From Halichoerus grypus (lineage: Eukaryota > Chordata > Mammalia > Carnivora > Phocidae): a stretch of DNA of 64,000 nucleotides. The stretch spans positions 111,358,234 through 111,422,233 of the forward strand of contig NC_135722.1 of assembly GCF_964656455.1 (NCBI RefSeq). Reading direction: 5' to 3'. This document shows, piece after piece, positions 20,371 through 31,726 of this stretch; positions within the stretch are counted from its first letter, which is position 1; each line of letters opens with the position of its first letter. Under the pieces are notes generated by a model. That model saw nothing but the letters and a program-made list of their open reading frames with translations. It searched no databases and was not told where the DNA came from. Position numbers and translations under genes: made by a program.

Positions 20371-21030
20371 TTTTTTTTTTAATTTTTTATTGTTATGTTA
20401 ATCACCATACAGTACATCATTAGTTTTAGATGTAGTGTTCCATGATTCATTGTTTGCATATAACACCCAGTGCTCCATGCAGAACGTGCCCTCCTCAATA
20501 CCCATCACCAGGCTAACCCATCCTCCCACCCCCCTCCCCTCTAGAACCCTCAGTTTGTTTTTCAGAGTCCATCGTCTCTCATGATTCGTCTCCCCCTCCG
20601 ATTTCCCCCCCTTCATTCTTCCCCTCCTGCTATCTTCTTCTTCTTTTTTTTTTTCTTAACATATATTGCATTATTTGTTTCCGAGGTACAGATCTGAGAT
20701 TCAACAGTCTTGCACAATTCACAGTGCTCACCATAACACATACCCTCCTCAGTGTCTATCACCCAGTCACCCCATCCCTCCCACCCCCCCACTCCAGCAA
20801 CCCTCAGTTTGTTTCCTGAGATTAAGAATTCCTCGTATCAGTGAGGTCGTATGATACATGTCTTTCTCTGTTTGACTTATTTCGCTCAGCATAATACCCT
20901 CCAGTTCCATCCACATCGTTGCAAATGGCAAGATCTCATTCCTTTTGATGGCTGCATAATATTCCATTGTATATATATACCACATCTTCTTTATCCATTC
21001 ATCTGTCGATGGACATCTTGGCTCTTTCCA
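20371..21030 (-). mobile_element. L1 3' end, reverse, 660 bp
   Basis: CAGCAGCAGTCCATCTT at 20354-20370 and CAGCAGCAGTTCATCTT at 21031-21047 are target duplications with one difference. Between them is a reversed caniform L1 3' UTR with both G-rich modules (here C-rich: CCCACCCCCCTCCCCTCTAG and CCCACCCCCCCACTCCAGCA). It runs to CATCTTGGCTCTTTCCA, inside the ORF2 end. Minus-strand frames such as 72 codons at 20767-20985 are remnants. It splits the RNase H part of the retroviral relic. Confidence 0.95.
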
Positions 21031-21279
21031 CAGCAGCAGTTCATCTTAAGATGGAAATGGCATGTCTGGGATTGAGCCTCCGCTGAACCAGAGCACGTGA
21101 GTCAGTTACAAGAGCAAGTAGCTGTTGGAGGAGGTCACTGAAAGGACATGACCACTGGTTGACCTGGAAGCTGGACCTGGGTAATAATCAGGGGCTCCTC
21201 ACCCCTGCTCCTGTCCTTGGAATGTACATTTTGCCACCGTTTCCACAGTGGGAGCCATTTTCAAGGACACAGCCTTGAG

Positions 21280-21560
21280 AGAGCAAATGTGTTGAGATCA
21301 TCGGGACTGAATACATGACTGAATTTAGTTAAGAGCTCTATATAAACCATTGAGATTCTGATGGTTGGGTGTGGAGACTTACTTGTTCTGTGTCTGCCCA
21401 AGACAAGGCTTGTCTGCAAGTTCCTTGCTTCTTAAAACCACCACTTCTCAATCTGGAGTGGCCTGCCTCTTTCTTTGATCTCTCCTTGCCCTCCAAGCAT
21501 GGGGGCCAGTTTGCAAACTAACAGTCACCCAGACCTCCGTGTCACTGTCTGGGTTGGTGC
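21280..21560 (+). other. Possible LTR-like segment
   Basis: GAGCTCTATATAAACCATTG is a TATA-like context. It is followed by a TTCTGTGTCTGCCC / CTTGTCTGCAAGTTCC segment and a CT-rich stretch, an order seen in some retroviral LTRs. No second copy or TG...CA ends can be matched. Low confidence. Confidence 0.2.
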
Positions 21561-21798
21561 TACCATCATTCCTCAGCTTGCATCTATGGCCAGAAGGGGA
21601 GTAATGTACACCAGTTAAAAGAGCTCAAGCTTGTCTTATGGATTGGTTGGATTGGTATATGAGTGAAATCCAAAACTGAATAGCTGGTGGACTTGAAAGC
21701 CCATGGTAGGGAAAATCACCCTAATTGTGGAGTTTTGAGTATTGGACCTGGTTATGACCCTTGTGTAGAATAAGTGGCCTGAGGTGAGAACAGGAAGG

Positions 21799-21871
21799 CG
21801 TGTGTGTGTGTGTGTGTGTGCACGCATGTGTGTGTATGCATGCACACATGCATACAAACACACATACACAC
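21799..21871. repeat. (GT)n then (CA)n, hairpin-capable
   Basis: GTGTGTGTGTGTGTGTGTGT leads into GCACGCATGTGTGTGTATGC and then ATGCACACATGCATAC with CACACATACACAC. The GT-rich half and the CA-rich half are complementary, and purines and pyrimidines alternate. Z-DNA or a hairpin is possible. Confidence 0.92.
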
Positions 21872-22260
21872 TCCTGGGCAATGGTGAATGGTCTGGCTGC
21901 TTAGTCAAAAGCCTGACAGGAAAGAGCTGAAAGACTGTTAACAAGGAAGCTTGTGAGAGGCTTGTGAACGGACATATGGGAGTAGAGCCCAGGTGTGACG
22001 AGTTGTACATCACATATAACGCCCACCTGAAACAAGCACCCACCATGGGAGAGGTAACATGTTTTGATCAGTTGACATTAGCTGGCCTTGCCATTGTCCC
22101 TCTAAACTGGAGTGGCGTGGTCATGGGGACAGGGATGGTGACTGCAGATGGGATCAACAGCATGACTCCCATTGATCAACTGCTCCATGAATGCAGTAGA
22201 TAGATGATGGTGGCCATGAAGTTCCACTGCTTCGATATTCCTTTAAGAAAAAACCTGCTG

Positions 22261-22465
22261 GGGGCGCCTGGGTGGCTCAGTTGGTTAAGCAACTGCCTTC
22301 GGCTCAGGTCATGATCCTGGAGTCCCTGGATCGAGTCCCGCATCGGGCTCCCTGCTCGGCAGGGAGTCTGCTTCTCCCTCTGACCCTCCCCCCTCTCATG
22401 TGCTCTCTCTCTCTCATTCTCTCTCTTTCAAATAAATAAGTAAAATCTTTAAAAAAAAAAAAAAA
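22261..22465 (+). mobile_element. Can-SINE, perfect 16-bp TSD
   Basis: AAGAAAAAACCTGCTG at 22245-22260 and 22466-22481 flanks a full SINE with a clean head (GGGGCGCCTGGGTGGCTCAG), B-box-like GGATCGAGTCCC and an uninterrupted A-tail of about 16. The features suggest a relatively young insertion. Confidence 0.96.
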
Positions 22466-22481
22466 AAGAAAAAACCTGCTG

Positions 22482-23440
22482 ATCAGCTGTGAGGAGTGCA
22501 GTTAGCTGACGGTCTTCTCCTGCAGCATCTTCTGGATGTATCACAGCCCCTCCCTCTTCCCAGGTAGCCCAGGCACTGGCCAAGCGCCGTGGGGGTAACA
22601 GGGCCCTTTCTGCCCAACGCGGGACTCTTCTACCAGCAATCTTTGCTCCAGAGCTCAGAGTGGGCAAAGTGAGAGTTTCACGGAGTTGCACCTCAGTCTG
22701 AGGCATTTCTACTCAATCCTCCTGCCTTCTCCCTTTCTTTATACAAGTCAAAAGTCTTGCATCACAGTCTGAAGATTTGCCTTGCCTTCTCCTGCTCCCT
22801 TTCCCCTTTATTTTTCATAGACACCTCCAGTAAGTCTCTTGCTCCTGCACCTTCCCTGGGCATCTGAGTCCTAGAGGACTCAACAGATGCAGAGGCATTT
22901 CTGTTTTTCATCTTTACAATGATGAACATGACTTTAATTTTCAAAGTACATGTTTGAATAATTCTGTTCCCTGTTGTTTGCCTCTTTGTGTTGATTATTT
23001 TATTATATAGTACCCATTTCACCTTGAATGTATTTGAGCACTCACACAAATCATTCACAAAAATATATTTTAGTGTGTCAAAAGTAATGTTTTAATATAA
23101 CAATTCTACAAAGGAGTTGTTAATGATACAAGTTCGTACTAGTTGAATGTGCCTCCATTCTATGATGTATAATATATAGGTAGTACAGACAGATGTGTTG
23201 AGAAGCAATACACCCATGTAAAGGAATTACAGTCACAAGATTTGTTATTCACAGATCTTGGAAATGGGGGGTGCTCCTGGAATGAGATGGGGGAAAGGCA
23301 GTCTTCCGTTCCAAGCTATGGGTTAGTAGAAGAGAGAAAGCAGGGTAGCAAGTACCTATTACTTATAAGGTGGTTGGGAAGAGGTCACTAACTTTTCATA
23401 GGCTCAACTCTAAGTGGTTATTTTATACAGGTGCTCTGGA
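22482..23440. other. Unique sequence, no gene recognised
   Basis: Minus-strand frames of 85 codons (22449-22706) and 98 codons (22762-23058) show no domain. The first runs through the SINE tail and so is not real. The rest is AT-rich unique DNA. Confidence 0.45.
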
Positions 23441-25547
23441 ATTAGTAAGCAAAACTCTCCCAACGAACAAAACTCTGGGACCAGATGGATTCACAGGTAA
23501 ATTTTACTAAACATTTAAAGAAGTGAATACCTACTCTTCTCAAACTTTTCCAGAAAATAGAAAAGGAATTCATTTTATTCATTCTATGAGGCTGGCAATA
23601 TCCTGACATTAAAATCAGACAGACACTACCAAAAAAAAAAAAAAAAAAAAGAAAGAAAGAAAGAAAGAAAGAAAGAAAACAACAGGCCAATATCCCCACT
23701 GAACATAAATGCAAAACTCCTCAACAAAATATCAGCAAACTGAATTCAATGATACATTAAAAGAATCATTCCCACAATTAAGAGGGATTTATTCTAGGAT
23801 TAAAGGGTGTTTCAGTATTTGCAAATGAATCACTGTAATACATCACATTAACACAATGAAGGATAAAAACTATATGATCATCTCAATAGATGCACGAAAC
23901 GCATTTCACAAAATTCAACATCCATTTATGATAAAAACTCTCAACAAAGTGGGTTTAGAGGGAACATATCTCAACATAATAAAGGCCATATATGACAAAC
24001 CCACAACTCATACCACACTCAGTAGAAAAAGCTGAAAACTTTCCCTCTAATATCAGGACAAGACAAGGATGTCCACTCTCACCACCTCTATTCAACATAG
24101 TACTGGAAGTCCTAGCCACACCAATCAGATAAGAAAAAGAAATAAAAGGCAACAAAATTGGTAAGGAAGAATTTAAACAGTCACTATTGGCAGATGACAT
24201 GATATGATACATAAAAAACCTAAAGACCCCACTGAAAGACTATTAGAACTAATAAATGAATTCAGTAAAATTGTAGGATACAAAATTAATATACAGAAAT
24301 ATGTTGAGTTCCTATACACCAATAACAAAGTAGCAGAAAGAGAAATTAAGAAAACAATCCCATTTACAATTGCACCAAAAAGAATAAAATACCTAGGAAT
24401 AAATTTAACCAAGTAGTTAAAAGACCTGTGCTCTGAAAAGTATAAACTATTGATGAAAGAAATTAAAGATGATAGAAACAAATGGAAAGATATACCATGC
24501 TCATGGATTGGAAGAATTAATATTGTTGAAAAGTCCATATTACCCAAAGCATTATACAGATTCAATGCAATTTCTGTCAAAATACCAACAGCATTTTTCA
24601 CAGTTAGAACAAATAATGCTAAAATTTGTATGGAACCACAAAGACCCCAAATAGTCAAAGTAATCTTGAGAAAATCTTAGGGGGTACCACAATCCAAAAT
24701 TTCAAGTTATAAAAAGCTATAGTGATCAAAACAGTATGGTGCTGGCACAAAAATAGACACACAGATCAATGGAACAGGATAGACAGCCCAGTAATAAATC
24801 CATGCTTATATGGTCAATTAATCTATGAAAAAGGAGGCAAGAATATCCAGTGGGGAAAAGACAGTCTCCTCAACAAACAGTGTTGGGAAACTGGATAGCT
24901 ACATGCAAAAGAATGGAACTGGACCACTTTCTGACACCACACACAAACTCAAAATGGTTTAAAGACCTAAATGTGAGACTTGAAGCCACAAAAATCCTAG
25001 AAGAGAGCACAGGTAATAAATTTCTTTGACATCAGCCAAAGATTTGTCTCCTACTGCAAGGGAAGCAAAAGCAAAAATAAATTATTGGGATGAAATGAAA
25101 ATAAAAAACCTTTGCACCATGGAGGAAATCATCAACAAAACAAAAAAGCAACCTACCGAATGGGAGCAGATGTTTGCAAATGACATATCCAATAAGGGGT
25201 TAATATCAAAAATACATAAAGAACTTCTACAACTCAACATCAAAAAACCCCAAACAATCTGATTAAAAAGTGGGCAGAAGTCATGAATAGACATTTTTCC
25301 AAAGAAGACATACAGATGGTCAACAGACATATGAAAAGATGCCTAACATCACTCATCATCAGGAAAATGCAAATCAAAACTACAATGAGGTATCACCTGA
25401 CACTTGTCAGAATGGCTAAAATCCAAACGACAAGAAATAACAAGTGTTGGCAGGAATGTGGAGAAAAAGGAACCCTCCTGTACTGTGGTGGGAATATTAA
25501 TTGGCACAGCCACTGTGGAAAACAGTATGGAGGTTCTTCAAAAAATT
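23441..25547 (+). pseudogene. Old L1 ORF2 fragment, no 3' UTR
   Basis: Runs from the start of the reverse transcriptase region (NKTLGPDGFTGKFY-like coding around 23460-23510) to the C-terminal part at 25547. The catalytic region reads LLADDM followed directly by a stop at about 24187-24210. Pieces of frame survive at 24204-24416, 24450-24680, 25026-25262 and 25283-25549, each shifted from the last. The copy stops abruptly at a GC-rich junction with no 3' UTR or A-tail, so its 3' part was deleted or never arrived with it. A poly-A/GAAA tract interrupts it. Confidence 0.92.
23631..23678 (+). repeat. A20 plus (GAAA)7 tract within L1 ORF2
   Basis: A run of 20 A is followed by seven GAAA units. 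It sits in the middle of ORF2, where the coding A-rich stretch has expanded. Confidence 0.96.
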
Positions 25548-25790
25548 AAAGGTCAGGGTGTCAGGGTGCCCCAGGTCAAGCCGCGAAGGTGAGGTTTCCT
25601 GCCCGAGGCTCGCTCAGTCACAGGCTGAAGCCTGCTCCAGGAGGGACAGGTCCACCCCAGGGGGACAGGACTGGGGACCATCAGACCCTCAGGCCTTGCC
25701 TCGGTTGCAGAGCACTGAGGGGCACCAAACCCTTTCTCGAGTGTGAACCTGGGGCGCTTATCTCTACAGCTACCATGCGTGGTATTATAG
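25548..25790. other. GC-rich unique segment between L1 relics
   Basis: A short GC-rich block, with GGTCAGGGTGTCAGGGTGCC at its start, sits between two AT-rich L1 relics. Frames at 25501-25849 run through it but show nothing recognisable. Confidence 0.4.
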
Positions 25791-26573
25791 ATGGCTACTT
25801 TTTGCTTTTTTTAGTTAAAATCTGTTGTTTAATTGTATGTAAATTGTAAGTGTGCAGTTCAGTGTGTTTTGATAAATGTGAATATCCATGTAACAAACCG
25901 TTCTAATTAGGACAGAGGACACGCTCATCACCAATATAAAAGCCCCTCTTTTCCTCTTCCTGGTCCATCTTTTCTCTTTTGTGCATTGTTTCTTTAGTCT
26001 GATCCGATGTTTCTGAACTTGTGTGTTCTGGTATTTTGTTCATTATTTTTGCTGGGCAGTTTTCCTTTGAGTGAATGCATCCAAATCTGTCCATTCTACA
26101 GTTGGTATAATATGTGGGTCATTTCCTGTGTTTTTTTTTTTTTTTCTCTTATGATGAAAGTAGTTAGGAATAGACTTGAGATTTGTGTAAGTGCTTTTGT
26201 GCACAGATATTTTCATTTCTCTTGGATAAATGTGGTGTCTATACACACACAATGCAACAGTATTCAGCCATAAAAAAGAGAAATGTTGCTACTTGGCAAA
26301 ACGTGGATGGACCTTGAGGGTATCATGCTAAGTGAAATAAGTCAGACAGAGAAAGACGAATACTGTGTGATTTCAGTTATATGTGGAATCGAAAACAAAC
26401 AAACATCCAAACTCATGGACACAGAGCACAGATCGGCAGTTGCCAGAGATGGGAGCGGGGAAGGTGGCTGAAAGGTGCAGACTTTGTAGCAGAACGTACT
26501 CCCTCTCGAGAAATTACTGATACCACGTTTAGTTGTTAGAACGGGGGGACAGAACGGATGCTCCCTGCATCCC
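25791..26573. mobile_element. L1M-type relics in both orientations
   Basis: At 25800-25960, GTAAGTGTGCAGTTCAGTGT and similar text match a reversed old L1M 3' part. At about 26215-26480, ATTCAGCCATAAAAAAGAGA, ATGGACCTTGAGGGTATCAT and GCTAAGTGAAATAAGTCAGA are the L1 3' end in plus orientation. The middle (25960-26200) is unassigned. A 202-base run of short frames here is chance. Confidence 0.7.
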
Positions 26574-26590
26574 CAATAAAAATGTATTTT

Positions 26591-26785
26591 TTTTAAAAGA
26601 TTATTTATTTATTTATTTGAGAGAGAGAGAATGAGAGAGAGCAAGCACATGAGAGGGGGGAGGGTCAGAGGGAGAAGCAGACTCCCTGCCGAGCAGGGAG
26701 CCCGATGCGGGACTCGATCCCGGGACTCCAGGATCATGACCTGAGCCGAAGGCAGTCGCTTAACCAACTGAGCCACCCAGGCGCC
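26591..26785 (-). mobile_element. Can-SINE, reverse, perfect 17-bp TSD
   Basis: CAATAAAAATGTATTTT at 26574-26590 and 26786-26802. The reverse SINE has a clean head complement (GAGCCACCCAGGCGCC), CTCGATCCCGGGACTCC and a T-rich tail complement. Well preserved. Confidence 0.96.
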
Positions 26786-26802
26786 CAATAAAAATGTATT
26801 TT

Positions 26803-27817
26803 ACAAGAATATAAACAGACTATAGTTTCTGAGCCCTGTTGCAGATAACATATAGATCTGATTAGAAATTTAAATACTCATCTTCAACATCTAAGCTATC
26901 CCATGTTGGTTTTATTTGTCCTCTTTGAACAATTTTAACTGACATAGAAATAGAAAAAAATGTAAACACTAACATACAAAACTTTCCTTAAATATCTCCC
27001 TTGCAACATCCGTGCTTAATCTCGTGATCCCTGGGGAATGGTGCAGCTCACCCTTCCACCGCATATCTGGAATCTGAAAATCTCTCCAAATTCTGATGTG
27101 ATAGAGTCCAAGTGAATAATTTGACTGAATCTATACCTACATCTTGTTGCTGTTTTCTCCCAAACAGCTGTGACTCTTCAAATAATGTGTTCCTGGCATC
27201 TTTAAAACTCCTGTTTTGGATGGGAGAATCTGTGGCTCGATGTGTGGATGGCCACGTCTGAAGGACTGACCCAGGAGGATAGAAGGTCCTTCTATGACTC
27301 CATCCTTTGCTGGGTCTTCTTCTTCTACCCTCTCCTCAACCACCCACAAGTGATTTGATGGTGGCGTGTCTGGGCTAAGGGGTTTTGGCAGATGGGGGAG
27401 AAAGGGAGCAGAGGTGATTTCCCACTTTTTAATTTTTATAACACAGGAAGCTAAGACCTGGATGAGGTTAAGTGGTTTGCTCAAAGAAGATGAAGATACC
27501 GCATGATCTCTCCTGTTTCGTGTCTGGTTCCTATACTGAATGTATTCTATTTGAGTTCTGATTATATTTTTGTTTTTTAAAATGGGAGTGACAAACTGGA
27601 GGAAGGACGTCTCTATAATGTTGATGCATGGCCCGAGATACCTGTGGGGCTTTACTGTGATGTGATGAGGGATCACATGGCCTTCCTGGATGTGAGCGCA
27701 CCTGCAGCTTGCCCTTCCTGCCCTCTGTTGTGATGTAAAATCCATTCAACCCCTCAGTTCCAAATTGCAGTGATCCAAAGGCAAAAAGGACGAAAATATT
27801 TATTTCAGTATTGTCTT
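26803..27817. other. Unique sequence; 202-codon minus frame of unknown meaning
   Basis: The longest frame is 202 codons at 27137-27745 (-). It has no signal peptide, membrane segment or domain I recognise, and a second minus frame (27531-27749) overlaps it. The DNA is otherwise ordinary. Chance or an old retrogene relic are both possible. I do not call it a gene. Confidence 0.35.
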
Positions 27818-27832
27818 AAAAATAGAAGTTAA

Positions 27833-28024
27833 GGGGCGCCTGGGTGGCTCAGTCATTAAGCGTCTGCCTTTGGCTCAGGTCATGATCCCAGGGTCCTGGG
27901 ATCGAGTCCCGCATCTGGCTCCCTGTTCAGAGAGAAGCCTGCTTCTCCCTTTCCCACTCCCCCTGCTTGTGTTCCCTCTCTCGCTGTCTCTCTCTCTGTC
28001 AAATAAATAAATAAAATCTTAAAA
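27833..28024 (+). mobile_element. Can-SINE, perfect 15-bp TSD
   Basis: AAAAATAGAAGTTAA at 27818-27832 and 28025-28039. Clean head GGGGCGCCTGGGTGGCTCAG, B-box-like GGGATCGAGTCCC, long arctoid-type CT region and AATAAATAAATAAAATC tail. It looks recent. Confidence 0.97.
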
Positions 28025-28039
28025 AAAAATAGAAGTTAA

Positions 28040-29890
28040 TTTCATTCTTTTCTTGAAGCTTAAAATAGCATGTAATTACAGTCCAATCCATGCTAATTAT
28101 GAAATATTTGACTGCAAAAATCTAGCTATTTATAATTAGCAGGTTTAATAATAGAATTACAGAATTTTAGAGTAGAAGAGACTCAATAGATTGCTAGCTG
28201 TTTGTGTTTGTCCTGATCCCTTACCCCTCTGGGCCCTGGTTTCATCATATGGGACCACCACCCCAAACCCAAATCTTAATCCACACATGGATTTTTAAGT
28301 GGCATTTGCCAGTGTTCGTCATCTACTCCAGAATTCTGTCAGACACAAAATCTACCATTTAGCTGAGAAAACCAAACTAACACGAAGCGATGTGGAGAGG
28401 GTGCCTTGTCAAGCTGTGCGTGTGACTCAGTCAGGAAGGCAGAGTGGGCCTTGCCTACAAGTCCTCAGGCAGCTGGCTTCAGGCTCGGTGCTCTTCACCA
28501 TCACACAACGCTGACTCGTCAGGTCAACGTCCGCGTGGGCAGAGGTGGTTGGGGGGGCCCTCTGCTGCTGGCCGGGGACAGGTGAGTGTTCAGGAGACTC
28601 AAACAGCATGAAGACTTCACAAGGAGTGTGAGCGGCTCCCACCAGCATAGACAGGTAACGGACGTGCAGTGTCTGGGACTCCCGTTACCTCCGGCCACCA
28701 ACACGGCCGGGATCTCAGCTCTCTCGACAGTCCACAGTGTTGCCGCTCACGTGTCGGACAGAACTCTGTGCTGTGTCTGTTCTACCCGCGGCCCCGATTT
28801 TGTAAGGGCTATAGTGGAGGAGGGCGGTGTCCTCAGGACTCCTTCCAGCTCTGAAACACCACGGACATATAAACACTAGAACAGCAATGGCCACCATATG
28901 TCCCTTTATCGTCCTCGTGGTGTTCCTTATACACATCACCCGAAAAAATAAGATAGTGCCATTTTTGACTCTTTGAGGCAAACATTACATTCTTGTGTCC
29001 TGGTTCTATCACTCGTTGTGAGAAATTGCATCACTCTGGGTTTCCTATTTGGGTAAATTTTGCATATCTTACTTTAAAATATCAATTCTATTTCCCTTTC
29101 TGGCTCCATATTGAACAGTTTTATGACATTATATGAAACCCACTTACGGAAAACACTAAAGACCACTGCTTTGTCTAACTAAAATTCACAATGGGAATAT
29201 TGCTGCTTTTGTCAGGAATTTTAGAGAACATTATTTCAAATGCCAAATTCAAAAATGGCAAAGGACTGGCAAAGGTACGCTAAACATATAAATAAATGTT
29301 TATATTCTCTTCTTTCTGTCGACCCTAAGCAGTTGGTCACATTCTTTAATATCATTTTTTTCAAATTGTGTCACTTTTTTCTGAGTCTCCATTGCAGCTG
29401 AGTCCCAGGAGGCAAGGAGTATCTTAGCCCACGGTATAGACACTGTGGATAACAAGAAGGGAGCGTGGATGAACGGATGGATAGATGGGCAAATGAATAA
29501 AAGATATGAAGAGTGAGAGGGAAGAATTAATCTGTTTAGCAAAATTAACTTTTGGAGAACCTTATTATGTTAATATGTTTACAAATACGTGTTGTTTTGG
29601 ATAGTGCAATTTTTCATGTTGATGGAGTATTTCAATAAATGATTTAGGACTCCTTACTTTGCAAGGTAGAAAGATATACTTGAATTACCTTGAGGATAAG
29701 GATGTTTGTTTTCAGAATATTAAATGGAAAACTGCCAAATGTCAAAAAGAAGTTATAATACCTTTTAAATTGAAATTCAGAAATACCCAAATAAATGAAG
29801 TCATAAGCTGTAGATGTTTTTATATATTTAACCAATTATTACCCCAAACCCATTATTATTGATTCTTCAGTTTTGAACAACTTCTAAGGA
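28040..29890. other. Unique sequence, no gene recognised
   Basis: A more GC-rich part lies at 28380-28860, with overlapping frames on both strands (97 codons + at 28586-28879, 88 codons - at 28715-28981), none with a domain. From 28900 the DNA is AT-rich. A possible L2-like fragment near 29400-29500 is too weak to call. Confidence 0.4.
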
Positions 29891-29892
29891 TT

Positions 29893-29970
29893 CTTGAGTT
29901 TTTGTTTCCTCATCTAGAGAATGCTTATATATTCCAGTCACTGTGAGGTTTAAACGAGAACTTTTATTTA
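29893..29970 (+). mobile_element. MIR fragment
   Basis: TTGTTTCCTCATCTAGAGAA, then CACTGTGAGGTTTAAACGAG, follow the MIR order (TTCCTCATCTGTAAAATGG, then GTTGTGAGGATTAAATGAG). Only the central part is kept. Confidence 0.6.
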
Positions 29971-31514
29971 AAAAAAAAACAAAAACAACTCAGTGATTGT
30001 CTATAAATGCTAAATTACAATATTAATTTCTTTCTCCATTTCTCTACTTAAAAAAACAAAAAAAATTATGTTTTGCCTGTGCAACGTTATCTGAATTGAT
30101 GCTCACAATAAATTATGTGAACAGCTTGTGAAAATGTGAAAGTGCTTCATGAATATTAACTTGGTACTGATATCAAAACCACTCAAGGGAAAAGCTGAGC
30201 AAGACCCAGAAACTTTGAGAAGTGATCCTCTTTTTTAAAAAAATTAAACCAAGGCTATGAATTCATTTCAGTGCTCAAAAATGAGGATTAAACTTAGACA
30301 CAATCAAACATAAAAATTAAATATAGTCTATAATGAAATATTTAAACCAAGTCATTAAGGAGCTTTAATTTAAAAACAGATGGAAAATTGTCATTTATGG
30401 TCGTAGGCATTTCCTTAGTGTTTGATTTCTTAATAGGAAGTTGTCTTTCATTGCTTAGCTCAGAACAAACAGAAAATTCCATTTCCAACAGTGAGTCTTT
30501 ATAAATAGCTTTATAATTGTTTCCAGTTCGTATTTTTAAGAAGTGTCCACTGCAATAATGTGAATTATTTGTGTAATTATTTCATGTCTTTGGTGTTTTT
30601 GTAAAGTGAAGAATATTTATTCAGCAACAAGCCATGCCTGGAATAAAAATGTCAGGGCCACAAAAATCTTATGCTTTAGAGATCATCTTTTTCAAACTTC
30701 TTTTCCAACCATCTTCCTGAAACAATTATAGCTGAGGTGTCTGAGAATCTAGGACCATGTGAAAATTAACAACCACATAGCTGTTAGTGGAAACTTTGTA
30801 ACTAGAACCAGGAGGTAGGACCCAGTGCTGAGGCAGTGTTAAATCACCAAGGATTTACCGTCAGTATTTTAGGCTCTGTCAAAGTCAGCCCATATGTGGG
30901 TCAGTGTAGCAGGTGAGCCCCCGATGCCTCAGCCCAGCCCCGCAGAACTACCTCTGTGTTCCTGAGCAGGTTGTATTTCCAGGCTGTAAACAGTTGGGCT
31001 TGCTTACCTCCATGTAGAACATCAGAGCACTCAGTAATTAAAGGAAACTATGTTTATATTCTTTCTTGAGTAGGCATTGGAATAGTTGCCTTCTTATGAG
31101 CAGAAGTATTATCTACTGGACACCTAATAAAACCAAAATCCCACACTTACTTTGTTCATTTACTTTTAGTAAGAAAGTATTGTATCCAGCAGAATTCTCA
31201 AAGCCAAAGAGTTTCTTTCAATGAAGTGATGTGACTCTCTTTAAAGATTGGTCAGTTCTTATTCACCCGTGGTATTTTCATAGGGAAAAAAATGTTTTTC
31301 TTTGTGAAATGGAGTTAAATTGTCTTGTTGAATATTTCCACTGATCAGCTTAGATCACTTTCTTCCTGTTGTTTGTGAACAGAATGAGATCTTGCCATCC
31401 TGACACTACCTGACCCAAACAAGTTATTTACAGGCGGCAATAAAATTAACTTTTTAAAAGTCTCAGTTGTCTTCATTATCTTTTATGGAATCAAAAATTT
31501 ATATTCATAACTAT
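29971..31514. other. AT-rich unique sequence, no frames
   Basis: About 1.5 kb without a frame of 60 codons and without a repeat I recognise. The absence of SINE and L1 copies is unusual for this window. It is the longest apparently transposon-free stretch together with 33.1-35.5 kb. Confidence 0.45.
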
Positions 31515-31527
31515 TTTAAAATATTTA

Positions 31528-31714
31528 AGGAGCACCTGGGTCGCTCAGTTGGTTAAGCATCCAACTCTTGGTTTCAGCTCAGGTCATGGTCAGGGTGGTG
31601 AGATCGAGCCCTGCATTGGGCTCCATGCTCAGCGTGGAGTCCGCTTGGGATTCTGTCTCTCCCTCTGCCCCTTCCCCCTACACTCTAAAATAAATAAGTA
31701 AATCTTTAAAAAAA
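31528..31714 (+). mobile_element. Can-SINE, older subfamily
   Basis: Head GGAGCACCTGGGTCGCTCAG with CAACTCTTGGTTTCAGCTCA, the older SINEC type. It runs through GGGCTCCATGCTCAGCGTGG to AAATAAATAAGTAAATC. Flanks TAAAATATTTAAGG and TAAAATACTTAAGT are near-identical target duplications. Confidence 0.93.
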
Positions 31715-31726
31715 TAAAATACTTAA

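Larger units (their letters stand above)
17100..22240 (+). pseudogene. Decayed endogenous retrovirus pol region
   Basis: A reverse transcriptase core is visible: codons for YIDD lie at 19671-19682 in frame with flanking HYIDDIILIKSDEQ. Upstream, 17750-17860 reads like the N-terminal RT part. Downstream, 19840-20370 and 21040-21200 resemble connection and RNase H sequence. The frame is broken by many stops and shifts and by five younger insertions (17521-17702, 17938-17997, 18079-19526, 20371-21030 and 22261-22465, the last just past the end). A second copy of the same family is at 43 kb. No functional protein is possible. Edges are uncertain and no LTR pair is assigned. Confidence 0.7.
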
